Of a stretch of DNA of 62,166 nucleotides, positions 9,749 through 18,178 are shown one piece after another; position 1 is the stretch's first letter, and each line of letters opens with the position of its first letter. The position numbers were made by a program, and so were the translations under genes. The DNA comes from Alphaproteobacteria bacterium (GTDB lineage: Bacteria > Pseudomonadota > Alphaproteobacteria > M2410). The stretch is taken from contig SBGZ01000052.1 of assembly GCA_006226415.1 (NCBI GenBank), positions 1 to 62,166 on the forward strand, read 5' to 3'. The notes beneath the pieces were generated by a model that worked only from the letters and a program-made list of their open reading frames with translations, searched no databases and was not told the origin of the DNA.

Positions 9749-10746
9749 GAGCTTTGCGCCTCTTGTTTTTGAGCTTTGTTCATTGCCAATTGCGGCGCGG
9801 CGGCAAGCCAGAGCGACACCGTTAACTGGGAGCCATTTTGTTGCGGTGGCGGTAAATGCCTTGCCTCGACCAGATCGAGCCCCAGCGCGTCACACCACAG
9901 CCGCACCGTCTCATCGGAAAATCCGAGCCTGTGGTGGGCATGTTTCTCCCTGAGCTCTTCCAGATCATGCGGCGCAAAATCGACGATGAGCAACTTGCCG
10001 CCCGGCGCCAGCACCCGCGCCGCTTCGCCGATCGCCTGAGCCGGATCGTCCAGATAGTGCAACACCTGGTGCAGCGTGATGAGATCAAAAGCCGCCTGAT
10101 CAGATGTTTCAAACGGCAAAGCATAAAGATCGCCCTGACGCACTTGCGCATTGGAGATGCCCGTGTCCTCGAGCCGCGTGCGCGCCAGTGCCAGCATTTC
10201 CCGGCTTTGATCGACGCCGATGCTCCGGCCGACACGTTCTGCAAAGAGTTCCAAGATGCGCCCGGTGCCTGTGCCAAGGTCAAGCATCGCTTCAAACGGC
10301 CCCGGCCCCACAAGGCCCAGCATAGCGGCCTCCACTTGAGCCTCGTCCACATGCAGAGAGCGGATCTCAGCCCACTCACCCGCATGATCGCGAAAATAGA
10401 CCTCAGCGTCCTGCCGGCGCGCAGACTTCACCGCCGCAAGCCTTTCCAGGTCGCGCTGGATGACAGGGTCATCAAAGGGCACGAAAGAAATGAGCCGACT
10501 CGCATCAATTCCTTCCGGAATTTGGTCCGCCACCCGGTAAAACACCCAGGCGCCTTCCCGGAATCGCTGTAAAAGAGAGGCCTCACACATGAGTTTGAGA
10601 TGGCGGCTAATGCGCGGCTGGCTCTGCCCCATGATCTGCGTCAGTTCTGTCACGGTAAGCTCACCTTTGGACAAAACAGCCAAAAGCCTCAGCCGGGTCG
10701 GCTCCCCGGCGGCCCGCAGGACCGATATCGCGTGATTGAGGCTCAT
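9745..10746 (-). CDS. ArsR-family repressor fused to a SAM-dependent methyltransferase domain
   Basis: The first 90 or so residues are an ArsR winged helix-turn-helix (ILRAAGEPTRLRLLAVL...LTVTELTQIMGQSQPRISRHLKLM). Residues about 110-310 are a class I methyltransferase fold with the SAM/SAH pocket (LDLGTGTGRILELF, then VDQSREML). The gene opens the metF-metH operon and has a near-palindromic operator just upstream. It is likely an autoregulated sensor of SAM or S-adenosylhomocysteine that controls methionine synthesis; the SahR/SamR regulators of proteobacteria are the comparison. Whether the second domain still methylates a substrate or only senses cannot be told. RBS GGGAG sits just before the ATG. 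Confidence 0.88.
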   Translation of the reverse strand: MSLNHAISVLRAAGEPTRLRLLAVLSKGELTVTELTQIMGQSQPRISRHLKLMCEASLLQRFREGAWVFYRVADQIPEGIDASRLISFVPFDDPVIQRDLERLAAVKSARRQDAEVYFRDHAGEWAEIRSLHVDEAQVEAAMLGLVGPGPFEAMLDLGTGTGRILELFAERVGRSIGVDQSREMLALARTRLEDTGISNAQVRQGDLYALPFETSDQAAFDLITLHQVLHYLDDPAQAIGEAARVLAPGGKLLIVDFAPHDLEELREKHAHHRLGFSDETVRLWCDALGLDLVEARHLPPPQQNGSQLTVSLWLAAAPQLAMNKAQKQEAQSS

Positions 10747-10774
10747 GATTCTCCCGGATTTCCTCGAATTTCAG

Positions 10775-10800
10775 ATCATATAAACATATCTTTATGTGAT
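10775..10800 (-). promoter_or_regulatory. candidate operator of the methionine-cycle operon
   Basis: A 26-base element symmetric at 22 of 26 positions; left half on the plus strand ATCATATAAACAT, right half its near mirror ATCTTTATGTGAT. It lies 29-54 bases upstream of the ArsR-methyltransferase ATG and overlaps a plausible -35/-10 pair on the minus strand (TTGAAT near 10805, TTTATA about 17 bases further). AT-rich CATAAAGATAT-type palindromes are what I recall for SahR/SamR binding. Autorepression is inferred. Confidence 0.65.
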
Positions 10801-10979
10801 TATTCAAGATCAAATTGCTCATTGGTCACGTCAGAGCCGGAAAAAGCGGTGTTTCAGCAACAGAAACGCCGGAATTGGCGCCCGTGTCCCTGGCACGGCT
10901 TTGTCCGCAAAACCACCTGTGTTAATCATATGTCGCATGAGAATCAGGCCCTTTAATTAAAGAGCAGAACGGAACGCAC

Positions 10980-11804
10980 GTGCCAAATGGACCGATCCAG
11001 ACCCGGCGAAAAGCCAGTTTCTGGGCAAAGCTTGCTTTGCTCGGGGTGGCGCTTGCCCTAAGTCCGGCTCAAGCACAGGCCGCCGCTGATGCCGATGATG
11101 CAAACAAAGAAGCATCACGCCAGGCCCGCATCGCGGTCAATGATCCCTTTGAAAACATGAACCGCCGGTTTTTTGCCTTTAATACCGGCATGGATCACAA
11201 AGTTATCCGCCCGACCGCTGAGCTTTATCGCACCGGGGTCCCCAAACCGTTTCGTCGATCTATCCGCAATTTTCTCAATAATTTCCGAACGCCAATTATC
11301 CTGGCAAACGATCTGCTGCAGGGCGAATGGAAACAAGCTGAAAACACCACGACCCGTTTTCTGGTGAACTCAACGGTCGGCGTATTGGGCCTCTTCGATA
11401 TTGCTGCTTACAATGGCTACAAATTCCACGACGAGGATTTCGGTCAAACCCTCGCGGTTTGGGGCGTAGGGGAAGGTCCCTATTTTGTCCTGCCGCTTTA
11501 TGGCTCTGCCCCGCCGCGTGACATGACCGGTATCATTATGGACCGCGCCTTCAACCCCCTCACCTATCTGGAAGATACGGATCGGACCGTTGCCTCCGTT
11601 ACTTTGACCACTTTCGATTTGATCGATCTGCGGGCAGAAAACATTGAAAATGTGGACTCGATCGAGCGCACATCACTCGATTACTACGCCACCATTCGCT
11701 CGATCTACCGTCAGAACCGCAAGGCAGAGATTGCCAACGGCCGCGAAGACCCAGAAGAGCTGGAAGATTTTGATTTCGATCTCGACGATTTCGATCTCGA
11801 ATAG
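10980..11804 (+). CDS. mlaA: MlaA/VacJ family outer-membrane phospholipid-transport protein
   Basis: Outer-membrane component that removes misplaced phospholipids from the outer leaflet and passes them to periplasmic MlaC. Landmarks: NDPFENMNRRFFAFN, VPKPFRRSIRNFLNNFRTP, FLVNSTVGVLGLFDIA, EDFGQTLAVWGVGEGPY and LPLYGSAPPRDMTG. The start is a GTG with GGAAC upstream. The N-terminus is a signal peptide ending AQAQA; there is no Cys, so unlike E. coli MlaA it is not predicted to be a lipoprotein. The last 25 residues are strongly acidic (repeated Asp-Phe/Asp-Leu). mlaC follows after about 90 bases; the inner-membrane MlaFEDB genes are not in the window. Confidence 0.92.
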   Translation: MPNGPIQTRRKASFWAKLALLGVALALSPAQAQAAADADDANKEASRQARIAVNDPFENMNRRFFAFNTGMDHKVIRPTAELYRTGVPKPFRRSIRNFLNNFRTPIILANDLLQGEWKQAENTTTRFLVNSTVGVLGLFDIAAYNGYKFHDEDFGQTLAVWGVGEGPYFVLPLYGSAPPRDMTGIIMDRAFNPLTYLEDTDRTVASVTLTTFDLIDLRAENIENVDSIERTSLDYYATIRSIYRQNRKAEIANGREDPEELEDFDFDLDDFDLE

Positions 11805-11895
11805 TTGCCCTAATCACTAAAATTTTAGCAATGATCCTCACCAGCCCCTAAGGATGATCGCCTATGCTTGCCATAAATTAGAGATGGAGGCGGGC

Positions 11896-12537
11896 ATGGT
11901 GTTTTGGCTTTTCACTTTCCCCATTCGGCATTTCAAGATTTTTTCGGTGGCTTGCCTTTTGGCCTTGCTGCTGATTGGAAGCGCGCAAGCGGCTGAAAGA
12001 GACCTAGCAGCTGAAACTTTTATACAAAAGGTTTCCGATAACACTTACGCTGTTTTGAACAATCCCGAGCTTTCCCTCGGCGAACGTAAATCTGCGTTTC
12101 ACCAGATTGTTCTCGAGGCCCTCGATTTCAAGCGCATCGGTCTCTTCACCCTGGCCAGCTATCGCCGACGCGTCAGCCAGGACGAAGTTCGTCAGTTCCT
12201 CGATGCCTTTGATGACTATGCCATAGCCATCTACGAGAACCGCCTGGGTGATTATGGCGGCGAGCGCATAAAGGTCGTGGATTCCCTGGTCCGGAAAACA
12301 TCAAAAGGCCGCAGCGATGTCATCGTTGAAAGCGCCATCCATTTCCAGGATGGCAGTGAACCCCTGCCCGTCAATTGGCGTCTGATCGAAGAAGACGGCA
12401 CCTACCGTGTGGTCGACATTCAGGTCATCGGTGTGTGGATGGCTCTTGAACAGCGCGCGCAATTCAACGCACTCATGAGCCAATCCGGCGGCGACATCCA
12501 TCAGCTCATCAACCACCTCAAGGGCGTCAGCGCCTAA
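11896..12537 (+). CDS. mlaC: MlaC/Ttg2D family periplasmic phospholipid carrier
   Basis: Periplasmic protein of 213 residues that ferries phospholipid between MlaA and the MlaFEDB transporter. The ATG at 11896 has GGAGG five bases upstream and leads directly into a signal peptide (HFKIFSVACLLALLLIG, cleavage near AQA-A). The mature part shows the MlaC pattern: FIQKVSDNTYAVLNN, the basic FKRIGLFTLASYRRR region, and IHFQDGSEPLPVNWRLIEEDGTYRVVDIQVIGVWMAL (in two parts). Co-directional with mlaA, so the pair forms a partial mla operon. A palindrome follows directly after the stop. Confidence 0.9.
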   Translation: MVFWLFTFPIRHFKIFSVACLLALLLIGSAQAAERDLAAETFIQKVSDNTYAVLNNPELSLGERKSAFHQIVLEALDFKRIGLFTLASYRRRVSQDEVRQFLDAFDDYAIAIYENRLGDYGGERIKVVDSLVRKTSKGRSDVIVESAIHFQDGSEPLPVNWRLIEEDGTYRVVDIQVIGVWMALEQRAQFNALMSQSGGDIHQLINHLKGVSA

Positions 12538-12571
12538 TGTTAATCAAAGGGGTCAGACCCCTTTATTAACA
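12538..12571. repeat. palindrome with AAAGGGGTC/GACCCCTTT core between mlaC and ettA
   Basis: Arms 12538-12554 and 12556-12571 pair over 16 bases with one bulged C; the core is AAAGGGGTC-A-GACCCCTTT flanked by TGTTAAT/ATTAACA. It lies directly after the mlaC stop and is followed by two small perfect hairpins, GGGC-GAAA-GCCC near 12581-12592 and GTGCGT-AAA-ACGCAC at 12609-12623. As the flanking genes converge, it may serve as a terminator. From memory, GGGGTCAGACCCC palindromes are a common REP-like element; a partial copy lies at 30460-30479. Confidence 0.7.
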
Positions 12572-12638
12572 ACTGGCCGCCGGGCGAAAGCCCGCCCTCG
12601 CGGAGGCGGTGCGTAAAACGCACACGCCGTGAGCGGTA

Positions 12639-14318
12639 TCAACGCGCGAATTTCTTGAACTTGACGCGTGTGGGCACCATGGCATCTTCGCCAAGGCGGC
12701 GCTTGCGATCAGCTTCATAGTCTTCATAGTTGCCCTGGAACCATTCCACATGGCTGTCCCCTTCAAAGGCCAGCATATGGGTCGCAATCCGGTCGAGGAA
12801 CCAGCGGTCGTGACTGATCACCACGGCGCAGCCCGCGAAGTTGATGAGCGCGTCTTCCAAGGCGCGCAGGGTATCGACATCCAGATCATTGGTCGGTTCG
12901 TCAAGCAGCAGCAGATTGCCGCCTTCGCGCAGCATCTTCGCCAGGTGGACACGGTTACGCTCCCCGCCGGACAGCTGCCCCACTTTCTTTTGTTGATCGC
13001 CGCCACGGAAGTTGAAGTTGCCGACATAGGCACGGCTTTGCACTTCGCGTTTGCCCAGCATGATCAGATCATTCCCGCCCGAGATTTCTTCCCACACGGT
13101 CTTGTTGTCATCGAGCGCATCCCGGCTTTGGTCCACATAGCCCATTTGAACCGTATCACCGATGATCAGATCCCCGTTGTCCGGCGTTTCCTGACCGGTC
13201 AGCATGCGAAAGAGCGTCGTCTTACCCGCGCCATTCGGACCGATCACGCCGACAATGCCGCCCGGCGGCAGCGCGAAGGAAAGATCATCGATCAGCAATT
13301 TGTCGCCGTAGGCTTTGCAAAGATTTTGCGCCTCAATCACATTGCCGCCCAAGCGCTCGCCAACCGGAATAGAGATCTGCGCTCGCCCCACTTGTTCTTT
13401 GCCGGCCTGTGCGAGCAGATCATTATAGGCATCAATCCGCGCTTTGCTTTTGGCTTGCCGGGCCCGCGGAGAGGCCTTAATCCAATCCATTTCACGCGAC
13501 AGGGTGCGTTGACGCGCCTCTTCATGCTTACCTTCCTGCTCAAGGCGCTTTTGCTTCTGCTCAAGCCAGCTGGAATAATTGCCTTGATAAGGAATGCCTT
13601 CCCCGCGGTCGAGTTCCAGGATCCAGCCCGTCACATTATCGAGGAAATAGCGGTCGTGCGTAATCAGAACCACCGCCCCTTTGTAATCGACGAGATAATG
13701 CTCCAGCCAGGCCACGGATTCGGCGTCCAGATGGTTCGTCGGCTCATCAAGAAGAAGCAAATCCGGCCCTTCCAGCAAAAGCTTGCACAAAGCCACCCGG
13801 CGTTTTTCACCGCCTGAGAGGTTTGCGACCTCCGCATCGCCCGGCGGGCAACGCAGGGCATCCATCGCCATTTCGATCTTGGAATCAAGATCCCAGGCAT
13901 CCGCCGCATCGATCTTTTCCTGGATCTCAGCCTGCTCGGCAATGAGGTTGTTCATCTCCTCATCGTCCATCGGCTCGGCAAATTTGAGCGAAATCTCCTC
14001 AAACCGGTCGATCAGGCCCTTGGTTTCGGCCACGGCCTCCATCACATTGCCCAGCACGTCTTTTTCCGGGTTGAGCTGAGGCTCCTGCGGCAGATAGCCC
14101 ACACGCGCCCATTTGGCGGGCCAGGCCTCGCCGGAGAATTCTTTCTCAACGCCCGCCATCACCTTCAAAAGGGTCGACTTACCCGCGCCATTAACCCCGA
14201 CAACGCCGATCTTGGCATCCGGATAAAAGGACAAGTGAATGTCTTTGAGCACTTGCTTGCCGTGGCCATAGCTCTTCGACAGGCCTTGCATATGATAGAT
14301 GAATTGACGATCTGACAC
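12639..14318 (-). CDS. ettA: energy-dependent translational throttle protein EttA (ABC-F)
   Basis: Soluble ABC-F ATPase of 559 residues, the usual EttA length, that binds the ribosomal E site and gates entry into elongation according to ADP/ATP. Two ATP-binding cassettes: first Walker [10 protein letters not shown] with signature LSGGEKRR and Walker [13 protein letters not shown]; second Walker [10 protein letters not shown] with LSGGERNR and [11 protein letters not shown]. The linker between them is long and basic, as in EttA. There are no membrane segments. Start is GTG with GAGGC six bases upstream. It stands alone, converging on mlaC. Confidence 0.95.
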   Translation of the reverse strand: MSDRQFIYHMQGLSKSYGHGKQVLKDIHLSFYPDAKIGVVGVNGAGKSTLLKVMAGVEKEFSGEAWPAKWARVGYLPQEPQLNPEKDVLGNVMEAVAETKGLIDRFEEISLKFAEPMDDEEMNNLIAEQAEIQEKIDAADAWDLDSKIEMAMDALRCPPGDAEVANLSGGEKRRVALCKLLLEGPDLLLLDEPTNHLDAESVAWLEHYLVDYKGAVVLITHDRYFLDNVTGWILELDRGEGIPYQGNYSSWLEQKQKRLEQEGKHEEARQRTLSREMDWIKASPRARQAKSKARIDAYNDLLAQAGKEQVGRAQISIPVGERLGGNVIEAQNLCKAYGDKLLIDDLSFALPPGGIVGVIGPNGAGKTTLFRMLTGQETPDNGDLIIGDTVQMGYVDQSRDALDDNKTVWEEISGGNDLIMLGKREVQSRAYVGNFNFRGGDQQKKVGQLSGGERNRVHLAKMLREGGNLLLLDEPTNDLDVDTLRALEDALINFAGCAVVISHDRWFLDRIATHMLAFEGDSHVEWFQGNYEDYEADRKRRLGEDAMVPTRVKFKKFAR

Positions 14319-14394
14319 GCTGCGCCTCGTGGGGTTCCTTCGGGAAAATTTTCGCGCAGTCTAGTGAGAAACGCTCCCGGGTCAAGCGGCACCT

Positions 14395-14480
14395 TGATTT
14401 GATTTCCGCCCCTCCGTCGAGGAGCAGTGAGCCCCTCATCCGGCCCACCTAGGCTTACCACCTTCTCCCCAAGGAAAAGG
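14395..14480. repeat. degenerate copy of a palindromic intergenic repeat
   Basis: In the gap between mmsA and ettA, this stretch holds CCTCCGTCGAGG, AGCCCCTCATCCGGCCCACCT and CTTCTCCCCAAGG, short inverted repeats that match in order and wording the better preserved repeat at 18061-18172. No gene is seen here. Confidence 0.45.
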
Positions 14481-14483
14481 GTC

Positions 14484-15983
14484 TCAATCGATCGTCGGGA
14501 AGCTTAAATTAGCGCCCGAGCGAATGGACGTGGGCCATCGTGCCGTCACAGACTTCATCCGCGTGAAGAAGCGCACCCCTTCCGGCCCATACATATGATG
14601 GTCCCCGAAAAGCGAACGTTTCCAGCCGCCGAAGGAATGAAACGCCAGCGGCACTGGCAAGGGCACATTCACGCCCACCATGCCAACTTTGATATCCTGA
14701 ACAAAAGCCCGCGCCGCATCCCCGTCCCGGGTAAAAATGCAAGTGCCATTGCCATAAGGATGGTCCTGCACCAGCGCCACCGCCTCGTCGTAGGACTGTG
14801 TCCGCACGACCGCCAGCACCGGTCCAAAAATCTCATCCTTATAAATGGTCATGTTGGGCGTCACTTTGTCGAACAAGGTGGGTCCGACCCAATAGCCTTG
14901 CTCAAAGCCCTGTTCCACCTTGACCTCCCGGCCATCCAGAACCAATTCAGCGCCTTGCTGCACCCCGTCTTCAATATAACGGCGCACGCTGGCGGCATGC
15001 TGTTTGGTGATCAGCGGTCCCATCTCATTGGCCCGGTCCATGCCATGACCCACTTTGATTTCTTCCGCCCGGGGCACGATTTTTTCAATCAACGCATCGG
15101 CAACAGCGTCGCCCACAGTCACCGCAACCGAAAGCGCCATGCAGCGCTCGCCCGCTGAGCCATAGGCAGCGCCGATCATGGCATCAACCGCCTGATCAAG
15201 ATCGGCATCCGGCATAATCACAGCGTGGTTCTTCGCGCCACCCAGCGCCTGCACCCGCTTATTAAAATGCGTGCCCGTCTGATAAATATGTTCAGCAATA
15301 TTGGTCGAGCCAACAAAGCTCACCGCCTCAATGCCTGGATGTTCAAGGATCCGGTCAACCGCCTCCTTGTCGCCATGCACCACATTAAAAACCCCATCCG
15401 GCAATCCGGCCTCGGAAAAAAGCGCGCCAAGAAGAGACGCTGAACTTGGATCTTTCTCCGATGGTTTCAAAATATAGGTATTGCCGCAGGCGATCGCGAT
15501 GGGCGCTGTCCACAGCGGCACCATGGCCGGAAAATTAAACGGCGTGATGGCGGCCACCACACCAAGCGGCATGCGCATGGACCAGGAATCAATGCCGCCG
15601 CCGACACCGGATGAATATTCACCTTTAAGAAGCTGCGGAATGCCGCAGGCAAATTCGACCACTTCAAACCCGCGCTGCAACTCACCTGCCGCATCGTCCC
15701 AGACCTTGCCATGTTCTTTCACCAGCAGCTCGGTCAGCTTGTCTTTGTTGGCAAGCAGCAACTCACGAAACTTAAAGAGGATCGCTACCCGGTTCATGAT
15801 CGATGTGGTTGACCAGGCGGGGAAAGCGGCACTGGCCGCCGCAACGGCCCGGTCCACATCCGCGACAGAGGCAAAGGCGACCGCGCCCTGTTTCTCACCG
15901 GTTGCCGGATTGAAAATATCACCGGAGCGGCCCCCAAGGCCCGCATCTGATTTGCCGTCTATGAAATGCTGAACCTGATACAT
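14484..15983 (-). CDS. mmsA: CoA-acylating (methyl)malonate-semialdehyde dehydrogenase
   Basis: Aldehyde dehydrogenase that turns malonate semialdehyde or methylmalonate semialdehyde into acetyl-CoA or propionyl-CoA with NAD. 499 residues, the usual MmsA length. Visible: ITPFNFPAMVPLW, the NAD-site FVGST, GGAKNHAVIMPDAD, the catalytic Cys in AGERCMALS, and EIFGPVL. The stop of the upstream transaminase is 20 bases before its start, so the two form an operon in which the transaminase makes the semialdehyde that this enzyme consumes. Valine or myo-inositol breakdown are other uses of MmsA; the neighbour favours beta-alanine/3-aminoisobutyrate catabolism. Confidence 0.92.
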   Translation of the reverse strand: MYQVQHFIDGKSDAGLGGRSGDIFNPATGEKQGAVAFASVADVDRAVAAASAAFPAWSTTSIMNRVAILFKFRELLLANKDKLTELLVKEHGKVWDDAAGELQRGFEVVEFACGIPQLLKGEYSSGVGGGIDSWSMRMPLGVVAAITPFNFPAMVPLWTAPIAIACGNTYILKPSEKDPSSASLLGALFSEAGLPDGVFNVVHGDKEAVDRILEHPGIEAVSFVGSTNIAEHIYQTGTHFNKRVQALGGAKNHAVIMPDADLDQAVDAMIGAAYGSAGERCMALSVAVTVGDAVADALIEKIVPRAEEIKVGHGMDRANEMGPLITKQHAASVRRYIEDGVQQGAELVLDGREVKVEQGFEQGYWVGPTLFDKVTPNMTIYKDEIFGPVLAVVRTQSYDEAVALVQDHPYGNGTCIFTRDGDAARAFVQDIKVGMVGVNVPLPVPLAFHSFGGWKRSLFGDHHMYGPEGVRFFTRMKSVTARWPTSIRSGANLSFPTID

Positions 15984-16003
15984 GCAAAAAATCCGTTTCG
16001 TTG

Positions 16004-17332
16004 TTAGTCGATTGCTTTCAGGGACTGACGAAGCACATCAACAATTTGGTCAATGTGGCTCTTATCCGTAATGAGCGGCGGCGCGATAGCAAAGATTTCG
16101 CCATTCAGCCTCAGGAAAACGCCGCGCTCATAGGCATTGAGGAAAACTTCATACGCCCGCTTAAGCGGCGCGCCCTCGCGCGGCGCCAGCTCAACACCTG
16201 CCATCATGCCAAGATTGCGCACATCAATCACGTGTTTCTCGCCTTTCAGCGAATGCATGGCCTCTTCAAAATAGCTTTCCATCTCCCGCGCGCGCTCAAA
16301 GAGTCCGCCCTCCTGATAGACTTCAAGGGCGGCAAGGCCAGCCGCAGCAGCAAGCGGATGCCCGGAATAGGTATAGCCATGGAAGAGTTCTACGCCGCTC
16401 TCCGTGTTGTTGATGAAGCAGTCGTAAATATACTTCTGCACCCCAACGGCGCCCATAGGCACTGAACCGCTGGTCAGCCCCTTGGCCATACACATAAGGT
16501 CCGGCTCTACCCCGAGGCGTTCGGAGGCGGATCCCGCACCAAGACGCCCAAAGGCGGTCACCACTTCATCCAGGATCATCAAGATGCCATGGCGCGTGCA
16601 AATCTCGCGAATGCGTTCCAGATAGCCCTGCGGCGGGATGAGAACCCCTGTTGACCCCGCAATCGGTTCCACAATCACGGCCGCAATCGTCGACGCATCA
16701 TGCAGCGCCACAAGGTTTTCAAGCTCATCTGCCAGGTGGGCGCCCCAGGCAGGTTGGCCCCTTGAGTAGGCATTTTGCTCAATGTTGTGGGTATGCGGAA
16801 GGTGGTCCGTACCCGGAAGAAGAGACCCAAAGAATTTGCGGTTGTTCGGCATGCCACCGACAGAGATGCCGCCAAAGCCCGTGCCATGATAACCACGCTC
16901 GCGGCCGATGAGTCGCGTGCGCGTGCCCTCGCCGTTCATGCGGTGATAGGCGATGGCAATCTTCAGCGCCGTATCGCAGGCCTCTGACCCGGAGTTGGTG
17001 AAAAAGACGTGATCGAGCGAACCCGGCAGCATATTGGCGATGCGTGCGGCCAGCGCGAAGGACTCCGGATGCCCCATTTGAAAATGCGGCACATAATCCA
17101 CCTCACCCGCTTTAGCGCGGATTGCTTCGACAATTTTGGGATGCGCGTGCCCGGCATTGCAGCACCAAAGACCGGAGGCGCTGTCGAGCACTTCGCGTCC
17201 TTCGTTGGTATAGTAATACATGCCTTGCGCCCGGCTGATCAGCCGCGGATCGGCCTTGAAGGCCTTGTTTGCCGTAAAGGGCATCCAAAAGGCCTCAAGA
17301 TTGTTTGCCTTAGCTAACGATTGATTTGTCAT
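16004..17332 (-). CDS. omega-amino acid (beta-alanine):pyruvate transaminase, class III
   Basis: PLP-dependent class III aminotransferase, about 442 residues from the ATG at 17332, which has GGAGG nine bases upstream; earlier in-frame starts at 17341 and 17422 are less likely. Landmarks: AFWMPFTANKAFK, ASGLWCCNAGHAHP, LDEVVTAFGRLG (PLP-ring Asp) and AKGLTSGSVPMGAV (Schiff-base Lys). The FWMPFTANR-type start and WCCNAGH motif are typical of beta-alanine:pyruvate transaminases. Likely reaction: beta-alanine plus pyruvate to malonate semialdehyde plus alanine. It precedes mmsA in an operon and is divergent from an XRE-cupin regulator that probably controls it. Confidence 0.9.
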   Translation of the reverse strand: MTNQSLAKANNLEAFWMPFTANKAFKADPRLISRAQGMYYYTNEGREVLDSASGLWCCNAGHAHPKIVEAIRAKAGEVDYVPHFQMGHPESFALAARIANMLPGSLDHVFFTNSGSEACDTALKIAIAYHRMNGEGTRTRLIGRERGYHGTGFGGISVGGMPNNRKFFGSLLPGTDHLPHTHNIEQNAYSRGQPAWGAHLADELENLVALHDASTIAAVIVEPIAGSTGVLIPPQGYLERIREICTRHGILMILDEVVTAFGRLGAGSASERLGVEPDLMCMAKGLTSGSVPMGAVGVQKYIYDCFINNTESGVELFHGYTYSGHPLAAAAGLAALEVYQEGGLFERAREMESYFEEAMHSLKGEKHVIDVRNLGMMAGVELAPREGAPLKRAYEVFLNAYERGVFLRLNGEIFAIAPPLITDKSHIDQIVDVLRQSLKAID

Positions 17333-17454
17333 GGGGCTCATCCTCCACCCGTCACGAAACTGATTTTCAATAAAACTGGCTGTTTTCTGCGACTTATTCA
17401 ATTGTTTTGTGAGGGGGATCATTCTGGCGCTTTTCTGTCACTCTTGCCGAAAAA

Positions 17455-17480
17455 TGTTTGGTTTGCTAAACAGATCAAAC
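17455..17480. promoter_or_regulatory. candidate operator between transaminase and XRE-cupin regulator
   Basis: The divergent intergenic region holds TGTTTG (17455-17460), the 11-base palindrome GTTTGCTAAAC (17461-17471), and CAAAC (17476-17480), giving nested symmetry. Such GTTT-N3-AAAC sites suit the XRE-cupin regulator encoded next door. The position allows control of both divergent genes. Inferred, no binding data. Confidence 0.45.
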
Positions 17481-17508
17481 AACCCCTTTTGTAAAGGTAT
17501 GCCCCACA

Positions 17509-18054
17509 ATGGAAAATCTCGGACCGCGCCTTAAAGAATTGCGCCAACGCATCGGCCTCAGCCAACGCGCCCTTGCCAAAAAGGTTGGTGTTTCCAACGG
17601 CACGATTTCGGTGATTGAAAGCGGCGAGCAGGACCCAACGGTGGGCCTCCTTAAAAGGCTCGTTGAAGGCCTAGGCGTTTCCTTAAGCGATTTCTTTGGC
17701 AACACAGGCCCCATGGAAGAGCAGATTTTCTTCAAATCCGAAGAGCTCAAGGAAATTGGCACCGGCGATGTCTCCTACCGCCAGGTCGGCCCTGATATGC
17801 GAGGCCGGGCCCTCCAAATGATTTTTGAAACCTATGAAGCCGGCGCCAATACGGGCCCGAGCCTCATCACCCACGAAGGAGAGGAAGCAGGCATCATCAT
17901 TTCAGGTCATCTCGAAGTTCAGGTCGGCAGCCGCACCAAACGCCTCGGGCCGGGAGATGCTTATTATTTCCCCTCAACTCAGCCGCATCGTTTCCGCAAC
18001 ACAGGAACGAAGCCCTGTATCCTCGTGAGCGCCTGCACCCCGCCAACGTTTTAG
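17509..18054 (+). CDS. XRE-family regulator with C-terminal cupin domain (PuuR-like)
   Basis: 181 residues. Residues 8-62 are a Cro/C1 helix-turn-helix (LRQRIGLSQRALAKKVGVS then NGTISVIESG); residues about 105-178 are a small cupin barrel (THEGEEAGIIISGHLEV, LGPGDAYYFPSTQPHRFRN) that would bind a small ligand. This layout matches PuuR-type regulators of amine and amino acid catabolism. It is divergent from the transaminase-mmsA operon, so it is the likely local regulator, sensing beta-alanine or a related omega-amino acid. The ligand is an inference from context. Confidence 0.88.
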   Translation: MENLGPRLKELRQRIGLSQRALAKKVGVSNGTISVIESGEQDPTVGLLKRLVEGLGVSLSDFFGNTGPMEEQIFFKSEELKEIGTGDVSYRQVGPDMRGRALQMIFETYEAGANTGPSLITHEGEEAGIIISGHLEVQVGSRTKRLGPGDAYYFPSTQPHRFRNTGTKPCILVSACTPPTF

Positions 18055-18060
18055 ATCAAA

Positions 18061-18172
18061 CCTTCTCCCTCAGGGAGAAGGGGGACCGAAGGCCGCCAGG
18101 CCTTTGGTGGATGAGGGGTCGACCCCTCACCCAAAACACTGACGTGTTTTGACCTCTCCCTCAGGGAGAGGT
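18061..18172. repeat. cluster of four perfect palindromes (intergenic repeat unit)
   Basis: Four inverted repeats in 112 bases: CCTTCTCCCTCAGGGAGAAGG (written here in parts CCTTCTCCCT/CAGGGAGAAGG, 18061-18081), TGAGGGGTCGACCCCTCA (18112-18129, a perfect 18-base palindrome), AAAACAC-TGAC-GTGTTTT (18133-18150) and CCTCTCCCTCAGGGAGAGG (18153-18171). It lies between convergent genes and probably stops transcription from both. Related, weaker copies are at 4229-4295 and 14395-14480, pointing to a dispersed repeat family. Confidence 0.75.
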
Positions 18173-18178
18173 TGTCTA

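Noticed and set aside
10747-10979. SAM riboswitch before the methionine operon
   Set aside because: I could not find the paired stems and conserved bases of known SAM riboswitches; the short palindromic operator explains control better.
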